Below are positions 17,057 through 25,140 of a stretch of 64,000 bases of DNA, one piece after another. The stretch's first letter is position 1, and each line of letters starts with the position of its first letter. A program made the position numbers and the translations under genes. Where the stretch lies: contig NZ_JAMZMJ010000001.1 of assembly GCF_024714495.1 (NCBI RefSeq), forward strand, positions 992,001 to 1,056,000. Reading direction: 5' to 3'. The stretch comes from Marinoscillum pacificum. Lineage in GTDB: Bacteria; Bacteroidota; Bacteroidia; Cytophagales; Cyclobacteriaceae. The notes below the pieces were generated by a model. The model was not told the DNA's origin and searched no databases. It saw only the letters and a program-made list of their open reading frames with translations.

Positions 17057-18688
17057 TTAATTACCGTTTATGTCTACTGATACCTTACCTCTTACTCCAA
17101 CTTTCACTTGCAAGTCATAGTCTGCGAATACCTCTACATAGTTATCAGCGCTCGCATCATAGCTATCAACTTTAATGACAGTCCTCAATATATCTGATTG
17201 GATTAAGTTGTTCACTTTTGTCTGATCCAATAGCACTTCTGCACGATTAGCTTCTGGACTAGAAACCTTTCCATTAGAGTCGAAACTCGTAGGTGATGCG
17301 AAAAGAATTTGATCAACAATAGAATCTAAAACCACCTCGTTTTCATCGAGCATGTACAAAGATAAATGGCCTTCAAAAGGCAATTCATTGATCGTATTTA
17401 TCACAAGTGATAGCTCTTGAGTTCCCTCTAGATCTGACAAGTCATCCAACTCTGTATCCTGTTCAAACTCAAAGCCTGACAAATTCACGCTAAATGGTAT
17501 CGAAACCTTAGCATTAATTGCGATTTCAGAATTATCTGTAAGCCAATTGGACGATGTATTATCCAAATTGCTATATCCTGTTGGTTGGATAATGATTTCA
17601 TTAGGAGAATCTGCCAATAGATCTCTAATATTTGAATTATTGACATCTATTTGAAACACAGTTCTAATGGACGTACCAAAATCTTCGACAGGACTCGCAT
17701 CCATATACTGCAGTGTATTCGCAATGCTACCTGTCAGATACTTTTCACTTGATTCTGTATAGCCAAATCGCATATCAGTCAAATCAATTCCTGCAGGTAG
17801 TCCGAAACCATTGTCAATAGTAAATTGAATAACAGGGTCTTCAAATAGAATTCCAGTACCTCCTAAATCATCAAAAAACTTAATTCTCTTTCTAGTAGCA
17901 CTTAAATTGAATGTATCAGTTCCAAATGTCCCGAAGATGGCATCATGATTAGGTTCATCAACAGCGATATCCAGATACAAATATTCTTCACCTGTCAACT
18001 GCTCACCAGACTGAACCAAAATCTCAGCTCTAAGATTTACATAAAACTTGTTGGAATCCGATTCATTGAACAATACGACTTTGTACCCATCCAGTCCAAC
18101 TCGCTGAATTTCAGAACGATCTGCTGCCGCCAAATTGGAAACAATTTCGATTGAGCTATTGTCTGAAAGACTGGTAAACGAATTGGCAACGACCGAGTAG
18201 TTTATTGGTTTACCAAATGTTGATAGAATCTCTATTTTAAAATCACCACCATCAAAATAAATAGAATCAAGATCTTCTCCATCTACGGCCGGAAAGTCAA
18301 TTGAAAACTGTCTTTCAATAACTAAGGTTGTGTCAGTAAAAGCTACAAACGGTACATTTATAGGAGAATTGATGATCTTACTACTATTAAAATTTTGAAG
18401 CTCAACAAATTCATCACCCAATTGAAAATTGGTATTTAAATCATAGGTAAATATGACTTGCTGATTATCTGTAATTTCATAATTGGTAGTATCTGTAACA
18501 TTATCTGTCAAAAACTCACTGAATGAGATAGTGTCATTAACCAGAAGTAATGCTACGTTACCTTCATAGTTTGGGAAATAGGTATTGTCAAGGTTTGGAA
18601 ATTGATCCAGATTACAAGATCCTAAACCTATGGTGCAGATTGATCCGATCAAAATTAACACCAGGTTGGTTAGATTTTTTCTGAGCAC
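17057..18688 (-). CDS. Hypothetical surface lipoprotein paired with DUF5723
   Basis: A 543-residue product beginning with GTG (no in-frame ATG gives the signal). The N-terminus is a lipoprotein signal with the lipobox around IGLGSC (Cys25). The mature protein is acidic, rich in Asp, Asn, Ser and Thr, and made almost wholly of beta strands with repeated patterns (VPFVAFTDTTLVIERQFSIDFP, ELVINTINELPFEGHLSLYMLDENEVVLDS). The latter half resembles the immunoglobulin-like repeats of Bacteroidota cell-surface lipoproteins. I do not recognise a named domain. Operon with the DUF5723 protein suggests a surface lipoprotein and barrel partnership (inference). Confidence 0.7.
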   Translation of the reverse strand: MLRKNLTNLVLILIGSICTIGLGSCNLDQFPNLDNTYFPNYEGNVALLLVNDTISFSEFLTDNVTDTTNYEITDNQQVIFTYDLNTNFQLGDEFVELQNFNSSKIINSPINVPFVAFTDTTLVIERQFSIDFPAVDGEDLDSIYFDGGDFKIEILSTFGKPINYSVVANSFTSLSDNSSIEIVSNLAAADRSEIQRVGLDGYKVVLFNESDSNKFYVNLRAEILVQSGEQLTGEEYLYLDIAVDEPNHDAIFGTFGTDTFNLSATRKRIKFFDDLGGTGILFEDPVIQFTIDNGFGLPAGIDLTDMRFGYTESSEKYLTGSIANTLQYMDASPVEDFGTSIRTVFQIDVNNSNIRDLLADSPNEIIIQPTGYSNLDNTSSNWLTDNSEIAINAKVSIPFSVNLSGFEFEQDTELDDLSDLEGTQELSLVINTINELPFEGHLSLYMLDENEVVLDSIVDQILFASPTSFDSNGKVSSPEANRAEVLLDQTKVNNLIQSDILRTVIKVDSYDASADNYVEVFADYDLQVKVGVRGKVSVDINGN

Positions 18689-18792
18689 ATTAGCCGAATT
18701 AAATATAAAACATTCGGCAAAAATGTCTGTTTGACCTTAACAATCAAACTATTTTCGGTCAATCTCTGAAATTATCACATAAAACCACTTTG

Positions 18793-20151
18793 TTAATTGC
18801 GAAGGACACCAGTTGGGTAGGCGATGACACTTTCATACCCGTTTTCACCTACCGAGCCAACACCAAATAAGAAATTATCCAATACAATACCTTCTAAGGT
18901 AAAAGATGAGACATCACCCACATAGCGACTATACTGCCACACCGCAGATGTAGTTTCTCTCCAATAAACTTTATACCCTTTTGCACCATCCACCTTTCCC
19001 CAGGATAGTTTGGCGCTTGGCTGCACGATACCTCCTACTTTTACATCAGTTGGGCTGGCAGGTCCGCTTGCCATAGCTGCAAGTACAATAGCATTTACAG
19101 CCGTCATCTTGGCGCAGTATGCAAAATTCACTCCTTCTATTACATCTCCGTATGCTATTCCATCTTCTATCCGGATATCCTGGTGCTGACGATTGTAATT
19201 TTCATGTGCTTCCATAATTCTTACACCTGAAAATCCTAACTCATTAAATGGTCTATGATGACCTCCTCTTCCAAAACGATCCAATCTATAGATCATGATC
19301 GGATTCATCTCAGGCATATATGCTTTGGTTGTTTCATAAACGAATCGAGCCAATTGACGGGAATCACCATCGTTTTCACCGCCATAGAAGCGTTTCATCA
19401 ATAAGCTTCTTTCTGTAGAGGTGCTGGAGTAAGGCTCTGAGAAGATTCTGAAGCTACGGTTATCAATTACCCCATCCACACCTTCAATATTACCAATCAT
19501 GTCGTTATTGAGAATACCTATAATTTCCCAGCCCTCTTCTTTGGCTTTTTCAGCTAGAAACTTACCACCATACAAACCTTGTTCTTCTCCTGACAAACCA
19601 GCATAAATTATCGAACTCTTAAACTTGTGTTTAGATAAAACTCGGGCAGCTTCAATTGCTCCGGCCATACCAGTCGCATTATCATTAGCTCCAGGAGCAT
19701 CAATTTTGTAATTTTTGACATCAGAAGCTCTACTATCAATGTCACCACTCATTATTGCATACCTATTGGGATAATCCGTTCCTTTTTGAATAGCATAAAT
19801 ATTTACAACATAGGTATCTTCATAAATTCGAGTTTCTGGATCAGCCTTGACCAGTGTACGTTGCTCATAAACTTCCAAACAGTTACCACATTCTTTAGAA
19901 ATCTTCTCGAATTCAGCCTTTATCCATCTTCTTGCAGCTCCGATCCCACGTGTTTTGGAAACTGTATCTGACATGGTATGTCTCGTTCCAAAACCTGCTA
20001 ATTTTCTAATGTCAGTCTCTAAACGCTCCGCACTTACCTCATCGATGATTTCATACATTTTTAGATCATCGGGCATTTCTTGCGAATAGGAATTAAAGGA
20101 AATCACGAAGAAAACAGCTAAAACAGAAGTAGTAAGAATTGATTTCAACAT
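18793..20151 (-). CDS. M28 family metallopeptidase with fibronectin-III-like C-terminus
   Basis: A 452-residue exported aminopeptidase-like protein (signal peptide about residues 1-23). The M28 domain shows Asp157 in PGANDNATG (bridging ligand), Glu189/Glu190 in SGEEQG (catalytic base and ligand), Asp217 in NNDMIGN and a late His in MEAHENYNRQHQ. The first zinc ligand, usually His in a GHxDS motif, is Asp137 in SGDIDSR, a variant that may be normal in this subfamily. Residues about 360-452 (PASPTDVKVGGIVQPSAKLSW...) look like a fibronectin type III domain. It probably trims N-terminal residues from peptides in the periplasm or outside the cell. Confidence 0.87.
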   Translation of the reverse strand: MLKSILTTSVLAVFFVISFNSYSQEMPDDLKMYEIIDEVSAERLETDIRKLAGFGTRHTMSDTVSKTRGIGAARRWIKAEFEKISKECGNCLEVYEQRTLVKADPETRIYEDTYVVNIYAIQKGTDYPNRYAIMSGDIDSRASDVKNYKIDAPGANDNATGMAGAIEAARVLSKHKFKSSIIYAGLSGEEQGLYGGKFLAEKAKEEGWEIIGILNNDMIGNIEGVDGVIDNRSFRIFSEPYSSTSTERSLLMKRFYGGENDGDSRQLARFVYETTKAYMPEMNPIMIYRLDRFGRGGHHRPFNELGFSGVRIMEAHENYNRQHQDIRIEDGIAYGDVIEGVNFAYCAKMTAVNAIVLAAMASGPASPTDVKVGGIVQPSAKLSWGKVDGAKGYKVYWRETTSAVWQYSRYVGDVSSFTLEGIVLDNFLFGVGSVGENGYESVIAYPTGVLRN

Positions 20152-20288
20152 AATAAGTCAAGGTTTTTTATTTGATTCGTCTAAGTAATCATAAAATGAC
20201 TGATTTTGTCTAACCGCTCATATAATTCTAAGTAGGTCAAACTTTGAGATCCTTTGAAACAAGACTTAGAGGTAGCAATGCTGTTTAT

Positions 20289-20296
20289 TACCTTTG
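20289..20296 (+). promoter_or_regulatory. -7 promoter element, leaderless class III aminotransferase gene
   Basis: TACCTTTG matches TAnnTTTG exactly and ends 4 nt before the ATG at 20301. The likely transcription start is at or next to the start codon. This position is also the reason for rejecting an upstream in-frame TTG at 20244 as the start. A weak -33 candidate (TTAG at 20266-20269, 19-nt spacing) is present. Confidence 0.6.
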
Positions 20297-20300
20297 CGGC

Positions 20301-21488
20301 ATGATTACAAATCGACAGTTATTTCTAGACCATCTTGCCCAAACTACAGACTTCCCACTGATGATTGAAATTGATCATGCAGAAGGAATTTACATGTATG
20401 AGCCCGGAGGAAAGAAATACATCGATTTAATTTCAGGAATAGGCGTCAGCAACGTCGGACACAGACATCCTCAGGTTGTAACTGCATGTAAGGATCAACT
20501 TGATAAATACATGCACTTGATGGTCTATGGTGAGTACGTTCAGTCTCCCCAATCTCAGCTAGCCAAAGCTCTAACAGATACGCTTCCAGACGAATTGAGC
20601 TCTGTTTACTTGGTCAACTCCGGAAGTGAGGCTGTTGAAGGAGCGATTAAATTGGCAAAGAGATATACTGGAAGACCTCACGTAGTTTCGTGTATCAATG
20701 CATATCACGGATCCTCTCATGGTGCGTTGTCTGCGGGAGGTAATGAAATCTTCAAACAGAATTACAGACCGCTCCTGCCGGGCCATTTTCACATTTCATT
20801 CAACGACCAAAAAGCATTTGCTCACATTAACAACAAAACAGCTGCAGTCATTGTGGAAACAGTACAAGGTGAAGCTGGTGTGAAAGTCGCAGATCAAAAC
20901 TATTTCAAGTCGCTGAAACAGCATTGTGAATCTGTTGGGGCCTTGCTCATCCTGGATGAAATTCAAGCTGGATTTGGTAGAACAGGAAAGTTCTGGGCAT
21001 TCGAGCACTATGAAATCGTTCCAGACATTCTTGTAAGTGCCAAAGGTATGGGTGGTGGAATGCCGATTGGTGCATTCATTAGCTCCAAGGAAATAATGGA
21101 CTCGCTTAAGGAGAACCCAATACTGGGTCATATTACCACCTTTGGAGGACATCCGGTAAGTGCAGCAGCTTCTTTAGCGACCATCAATATCATCAAGAAT
21201 CAAAACCTGATTGCTGGCGTAGCATCTAAAGCAGCATTATTCAAATCAGAACTACAACATCCAGCCATTAAAGAGATCAGAAATAAAGGCTTGATGATGG
21301 CGGTGGCATTTGATTCGTTTGATATTTTGAAACCAGTGATTGACAGAGCTATTGAACTCGGCGTGGTAACAGACTGGTTCCTGTTCTGTGACAATGCCAT
21401 GCGAATAGCTCCTCCTTTAATCATCACAGAAGACGAAATAAAAATGGCCTGCAAGATTATCCTACAGGCCATTGATGATGTTTTATAG
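20301..21488 (+). CDS. Class III pyridoxal-phosphate aminotransferase
   Basis: A 395-residue PLP enzyme of fold type I, aminotransferase class III, near the acetylornithine/ornithine/4-aminobutyrate group. Start at the ATG directly downstream of a -7 box. Motifs: GIGVSNVGHRHPQVV, LVNSGSEAVEGAIKLAKRYTG (phosphate-binding GSEA), AVIVETVQGEAGV, ILDEIQAGFGRTGKFWAFEH (cofactor Asp) and the Schiff-base Lys248 in SAKGMGGGMPIGAF. Amino donor is undetermined; no arginine or GABA pathway genes lie nearby. It stands alone, convergent with the aspartyl protease gene. Confidence 0.88.
   Translation: MITNRQLFLDHLAQTTDFPLMIEIDHAEGIYMYEPGGKKYIDLISGIGVSNVGHRHPQVVTACKDQLDKYMHLMVYGEYVQSPQSQLAKALTDTLPDELSSVYLVNSGSEAVEGAIKLAKRYTGRPHVVSCINAYHGSSHGALSAGGNEIFKQNYRPLLPGHFHISFNDQKAFAHINNKTAAVIVETVQGEAGVKVADQNYFKSLKQHCESVGALLILDEIQAGFGRTGKFWAFEHYEIVPDILVSAKGMGGGMPIGAFISSKEIMDSLKENPILGHITTFGGHPVSAAASLATINIIKNQNLIAGVASKAALFKSELQHPAIKEIRNKGLMMAVAFDSFDILKPVIDRAIELGVVTDWFLFCDNAMRIAPPLIITEDEIKMACKIILQAIDDVL
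21443..21473 (+). repeat. 9-bp inverted repeat inside the 3' end of the aminotransferase gene
   Basis: AATGGCCTG (21443-21451) and CAGGCCATT (21465-21473) are perfect inverted repeats with a 13-nt loop, inside the last 15 codons. The neighbouring convergent gene ends only 9 nt after this one, leaving no room for an intergenic terminator, so this stem may help to end transcription. No T-run follows. Confidence 0.35.
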
Positions 21489-21496
21489 ACTGAACT

Positions 21497-22672
21497 TTAA
21501 ATCAAAGGATCCAAATCTAATGTAGACTCCTTCTCGATTCCATCTTGCAAATACTTAACCGTCACAGATTTGTTAGCTTGCTTAAGAGCAGCACGTATTT
21601 CTGGAAGTTTCATGGACTCTACAACTTGACCATCCACAGCCAACAACTGAGCATCCACTTTTATTCCAGCAATCTCTGCAGGACTTCCTTCGAATACTCT
21701 GTGAATAAGAAGTTTTGTTCGCTCTTTGTTGAATTGCAAATTGATACCACTTGCATTAACCAAATATGGCTTCTCAAAATTCTTATTAGACTCCAAATAA
21801 ACTTCGTTTTTTGAATAATCGAATGTGATATTAAAATGCTTCAATACGCCGTTTCCAACAATTCCTGCAACTTTCTTATTATGCTGAATACCGTGCTCAG
21901 CCTGGCTAATACCTATCGGTAGTTGATCAATATTAAATGTTCCGATGCTAAAGTTTTGAATTCGACCTTCATAATGCATGGTCTCATTATCTTCTAGTCC
22001 AGCAACAGGATATGAATAATGATCTCCAGTTTTTGCAATCACATCATGCTTTTGAGCAAATGGAGTGTTAAAATCAAGAGTAGTCCCTGCTCCAGTATTT
22101 AAAAAGAAATCTTCAGTATAGGATTCTCCATTGTTTAGTGTCACAGAGGCCTGAATAGTAGGAATGTAATGAATCAACTTAAAGCTAAATTTCTCACCAT
22201 TGCCAGTATTTTGATAGCCATCCTGATTGTACAATTTGATCTTCATGTCTTCATAATCGATTTTCACTACATAATTCTTCAGTAGGTCATAACCGATTAT
22301 GCCATCAATATTTCTTCCTATAGTTTGCTCTAAATGGCTCAACTCAGTTGTGTAAAGCTCAATATCATCCAGTTTCACATCGTTAATTTCTATTTTATTA
22401 TGCGCTATTAACGAACCACTGATACTTCCCTGAGCACTTGTCTTAGTGGATTGATGATCTGGTTTTAAATTGAGTTTTTTAGCTATGTCAGTATCCAATA
22501 CTGACAAACCATCTCCTGTATCAAAAATGAAATCAACGGGATCAGAATCATCAACGGAAACAGATATGAAGATGTGATCTCCAAACAATTCAAACTCCGT
22601 TTCAGTAATTAACTTCTGTGCTGATACTTGAAGTACCATCACTATTGAGGCTAATGATAAGATTTTTTTCAT
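21497..22672 (-). CDS. Retropepsin-like aspartyl protease with PDZ domain
   Basis: A 391-residue exported protein (signal peptide MKKILSLASIVMVLQVSAQ). Two retropepsin-like lobes follow: lobe 1 has Asp51-Thr-Gly (FIFDTGDGLSVLD) and lobe 2 has an Asn192-Thr-Gly (FFLNTGAGTTLDF) where Asp is expected. Each lobe has the following hydrophobic-Gly motif (DGIIGYDLLKNY; VAGIVGNGVLKHF). Residues about 308-391 form a PDZ domain (VFEGSPAEIAGIKVDAQLLAVDG). This is the standard layout of Bacteroidota aspartyl protease family proteins acting in the periplasm. The Asp-to-Asn change in lobe 2 would weaken or abolish normal catalysis if the lobes pair. Confidence 0.85.
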   Translation of the reverse strand: MKKILSLASIVMVLQVSAQKLITETEFELFGDHIFISVSVDDSDPVDFIFDTGDGLSVLDTDIAKKLNLKPDHQSTKTSAQGSISGSLIAHNKIEINDVKLDDIELYTTELSHLEQTIGRNIDGIIGYDLLKNYVVKIDYEDMKIKLYNQDGYQNTGNGEKFSFKLIHYIPTIQASVTLNNGESYTEDFFLNTGAGTTLDFNTPFAQKHDVIAKTGDHYSYPVAGLEDNETMHYEGRIQNFSIGTFNIDQLPIGISQAEHGIQHNKKVAGIVGNGVLKHFNITFDYSKNEVYLESNKNFEKPYLVNASGINLQFNKERTKLLIHRVFEGSPAEIAGIKVDAQLLAVDGQVVESMKLPEIRAALKQANKSVTVKYLQDGIEKESTLDLDPLI

Positions 22673-22778
22673 GTGTAAGGTCAGAATTTTAAGTTTTCAA
22701 TTTAAAAACAGATTTTATTCTTTACTATAAAAAGTCTTTAATTTTCCCATCTTGTAGACATTCACAAAAACTCTCAAA

Positions 22779-23591
22779 ATGATCAAAAACGTTGAAAAAA
22801 CAGTAGAATTCTTAAAATCGGAAGGTTTTGACATTCCTGAATTTGGAATCATTCTTGGAACAGGTCTAGGCGCTCTAGCTAACCAAATCGAAGTGATCAA
22901 AGTAATTCCGTATGAAGACATCCCCAACTTCCCTATTGCTACAGTAGAATTTCACAAAGGAAAATTGATCTACGGCCTACTCGAGAACAAAAAAGTAGTT
23001 GCTATGAGTGGTCGGTTTCATTACTACGAGGGTTATTCAATGGAAGAGGTGGTATTTCCTGTAAGGGTATTGAAATTCTTAGGCATTCAGAAGCTATTAA
23101 TAAGTAATGCTGCAGGAGCAATGAACCTGGACTGGAAAAAAGGTGAATTGATGTTAATAGATGATCATATCAACCTCCAGCCAGACAACCCTTTAAGAGG
23201 AAAGAACGCCGGAGCTTTCGGTCCAATCTTTACTGATATGAGTCAGCCTTATGACAAACACATGAATGAGGTTATGGAAAAAGTAGCTTCTACTCATCAA
23301 GTTCCATTGAATAAAGGTATCTATGTAGCGGTATCCGGACCCAACCTGGAGACAAGAGCTGAATACCGTTTTTTAAGACAAATTGGTGCTGATGTGGTGG
23401 GCATGTCTACCGTACCGGAAGTAATTGCTGCCAATCAATTGGGACTTCCAGTAAGTGCTGTATCAGTATTGACTGATGAATGTGATCCAGATAACCTACA
23501 GGCCGTAGATATTGCAGATATCATAGCCACTGCCGGCGCTGCGGAGAAACATCTTGTCACCCTATTTAAAGAAGTAATCAAAGCACTATAA
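22779..23591 (+). CDS. Purine-nucleoside phosphorylase
   Basis: A 270-residue trimeric-type (class I) purine nucleoside phosphorylase, which cleaves inosine, guanosine or related nucleosides with phosphate into base and ribose-1-phosphate. Motifs: GIILGTGLGALANQI (phosphate-binding Gly/Ser loop), SGRFHYYEGYSMEEVVFPVRV, ISNAAGAMNLDWKKGELMLIDDHINL, GIYVAVSGPNLETRAEYRFLR (Glu), GADVVGMSTVPEVIAANQLGL and VSVLTDEC (the Asn/Thr-Asp base-recognition region reads TDE). Cytoplasmic. The stop is immediately followed by the ATG of the nitroreductase-like gene, so both are cotranscribed. Confidence 0.93.
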   Translation: MIKNVEKTVEFLKSEGFDIPEFGIILGTGLGALANQIEVIKVIPYEDIPNFPIATVEFHKGKLIYGLLENKKVVAMSGRFHYYEGYSMEEVVFPVRVLKFLGIQKLLISNAAGAMNLDWKKGELMLIDDHINLQPDNPLRGKNAGAFGPIFTDMSQPYDKHMNEVMEKVASTHQVPLNKGIYVAVSGPNLETRAEYRFLRQIGADVVGMSTVPEVIAANQLGLPVSAVSVLTDECDPDNLQAVDIADIIATAGAAEKHLVTLFKEVIKAL

Positions 23592-24272
23592 ATGGAAACC
23601 AAAATAATAAACGGCTACACCCACGTTAAATACTCCCCTCTTCAATTCTCTGAAAAGGAAATGCTCGAACGTTCAAAGTCTTATTATGAACTTCTGAATA
23701 AGAGAAGATCTGTTCGTGAGATAAGTGATCGTCCTGTTGATGAGCAGGTCATTCATCATATCATTCAAACTGCCTCTACCGCTCCTTCTGGTGCACATAA
23801 ACAGCCCTGGACTTTTTGTGTCGTTTCTAATCCTGAAGTGAAAAAGCAGATTAGAGAAGCCGCAGAAAAGGAAGAGTATGACAGTTACAATGGCAGAATG
23901 AGTGAGCGATGGCTCAAAGACCTTGAGCCTATTGGTACCGATTGGCATAAACCGTTCTTAGAAAATGCACCTTATTTGATCATTGTATTCAAAAAGGTCT
24001 ATGAAATGAATGAAGGCGAAAAGGCAAACAATTATTACGTAAATGAATCTGTAGGAATTGCTTGTGGCATGTTGATTAGTGCCATTCATAATGCGGGACT
24101 AGTTACATTAACTCACACACCAAGTCCAATGAATTTTTTAACTGAAGTTTTGAATCGCCCGAGCAATGAAAGACCCTTCCTTTTACTACCTGTTGGACAT
24201 GCAATAGATGAAGTTTACGTGCCAGACCTGGAAAGAAAGTCATTAAAAGAGATGGCAGTCTTCTATAAATAG
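23592..24272 (+). CDS. Nitroreductase-fold protein, iodotyrosine deiodinase-like
   Basis: A 226-residue FMN-dependent nitroreductase-superfamily enzyme. Beyond the family motifs (RRSVREISDRPV, ASTAPSGAHKQPWTF, VGIACGMLISAIHNAGLVTLTHTP), it carries the three residues that chelate the substrate zwitterion in iodotyrosine deiodinases: Glu95, Tyr99 and Lys120, with the same spacings (4 and 21) as Glu157, Tyr161 and Lys182 of the human enzyme. The active-site lid reads EEYDSYNGRMSERWLKDL. Such enzymes reductively remove halogen from mono- and diiodotyrosine. No transmembrane anchor, as in bacterial homologues. It abuts the purine nucleoside phosphorylase gene and ends in a strong terminator. Confidence 0.87.
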   Translation: METKIINGYTHVKYSPLQFSEKEMLERSKSYYELLNKRRSVREISDRPVDEQVIHHIIQTASTAPSGAHKQPWTFCVVSNPEVKKQIREAAEKEEYDSYNGRMSERWLKDLEPIGTDWHKPFLENAPYLIIVFKKVYEMNEGEKANNYYVNESVGIACGMLISAIHNAGLVTLTHTPSPMNFLTEVLNRPSNERPFLLLPVGHAIDEVYVPDLERKSLKEMAVFYK

Positions 24273-24278
24273 CTCTTC

Positions 24279-24315
24279 AAAAACCTTCATTAAAGCTAAA
24301 AAATGAAGGTTTTTT
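24279..24315 (+). terminator. Intrinsic terminator of the phosphorylase-deiodinase unit
   Basis: AAAAACCTTCATT (24279-24291) pairs perfectly with AATGAAGGTTTTT (24302-24314) over a 10-nt loop and is followed by a T-run. It begins 7 nt after the stop codon. Confidence 0.9.
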
Positions 24316-24339
24316 CATTTTGGCAGTCAGGTAAAGTCA

Positions 24340-24470
24340 TTTGGCAGTCAGGAGTCATTTTATTTTTTCAAATTAGCCTCAAGTTTTTAAAGAGAAACAA
24401 CATCCCGTAATCGGGATTCTTGTCTATAGCTGGTTGGAACCCTGAAAAGATAATTTTCAGGGTTTTTTTA
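24340..24470 (+). ncRNA. Candidate small RNA of about 95 nt with its own promoter and terminator
   Basis: Between the terminator at 24279-24315 and the next gene there is a second strong terminator (stem AACCCTGAAAA 24438-24448, TTTTCAGGGTT 24454-24464, seven Ts from 24463) with no ORF before it. A promoter-like pair precedes it: TTTG at 24340-24343, 17 nt, then TATTTTTT at 24361-24368 (one mismatch to TAnnTTTG). The transcript would begin near 24375 and contain a small hairpin ATCCCG-TAAT-CGGGAT (24402-24417). I recognise no known RNA family in it. Direct repeats of TTTGGCAGTCAGG (24319-24331 and 24340-24352) flank the promoter. Confidence 0.4.
24438..24469 (+). terminator. Intrinsic terminator without an upstream ORF
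   Basis: Perfect 11-bp stem with a 5-nt loop (GATAA) and a run of seven Ts on the plus strand. The preceding genes are already terminated at 24315, so this one must serve another transcript, most simply a short untranslated RNA. Confidence 0.85.
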
Positions 24471-24519
24471 TTCCCAAAAACGAACTAATTTCATACCTAC
24501 ATCAAACCGCTAAACTAAA

Positions 24520-25140
24520 ATGAAATTATTCACCCCTCTGATGATGATGTTCATCAGTCTTTGGCCATCTGGTCAAATTGAAGGCAACTCAGAAAAGATC
24601 AATTCTGATTCCAACCCCAAGTTCCCCATAACATCTGGAAGTGTGACTTACGCTATCTCTGGCGATGGTAGTGGTAGCTCCATTCTATACTTTGATAGAA
24701 ATGGTTGGCGTACCATCGAGCACAGAGAGTTAATTATGAAACGGTACGGAATCACCAGTAGTGAAAAGGTCATAGAACTGGTGGATGGAGATTATCAATA
24801 CAAGGCCAATTTAGATGCAGGAACTGGCAAAAAGGGATTTGACAAGAGCTGGAGTGGTTTACTTAGCTATAAATCAAAAGATGAGACCATTGAAGCTATC
24901 ATGACTACTAAGGGAGGCCAATTAAAAGGAACCGAAGTGGTTATAGATAAAATATGTCATGTATGGATTTTTGAGAAGGGTCCCATTAAAGAAATCTGGG
25001 AATGGGAAGGTATTCCTTTAAAAATCAAAAAGGAAATTCCAGGAATACACTATGAACTCACCGCAACGGAAATTAAAGAAAACACCGTCTTTCCAGATGA
25101 TGAGCTGCTAAAGTTAAACGATATCGTCTGGTCTAATTAG
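24520..25140 (+). CDS. Hypothetical exported protein
   Basis: A 206-residue protein with a hydrophobic N-terminus (MKLFTPLMMMFISLWPSGQ) consistent with a signal peptide. The mature part resembles the DUF4412-type beta-rich domain of Bacteroidota (SVTYAISGDGSGSSILYFDRNGWRTIEHREL, followed by a repeated conversion pattern and a C-terminal KIKKEIPGIHYELTATEI) but the match is too weak to name. The tail overlaps the stop of the convergent flavoprotein gene by 4 nt. Function unknown. Confidence 0.65.
   Translation: MKLFTPLMMMFISLWPSGQIEGNSEKINSDSNPKFPITSGSVTYAISGDGSGSSILYFDRNGWRTIEHRELIMKRYGITSSEKVIELVDGDYQYKANLDAGTGKKGFDKSWSGLLSYKSKDETIEAIMTTKGGQLKGTEVVIDKICHVWIFEKGPIKEIWEWEGIPLKIKKEIPGIHYELTATEIKENTVFPDDELLKLNDIVWSN

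Noticed and set aside
20244-20300. TTG start giving 19 extra residues to the aminotransferase
   Set aside because: A -7 promoter box lies within this stretch, so it cannot be translated from the mapped promoter, and the extra residues do not match the family.
24402-24417. ATCCCG/CGGGAT hairpin as a separate terminator
   Set aside because: Only 6 bp and no T-run; treated as part of the candidate small RNA instead.
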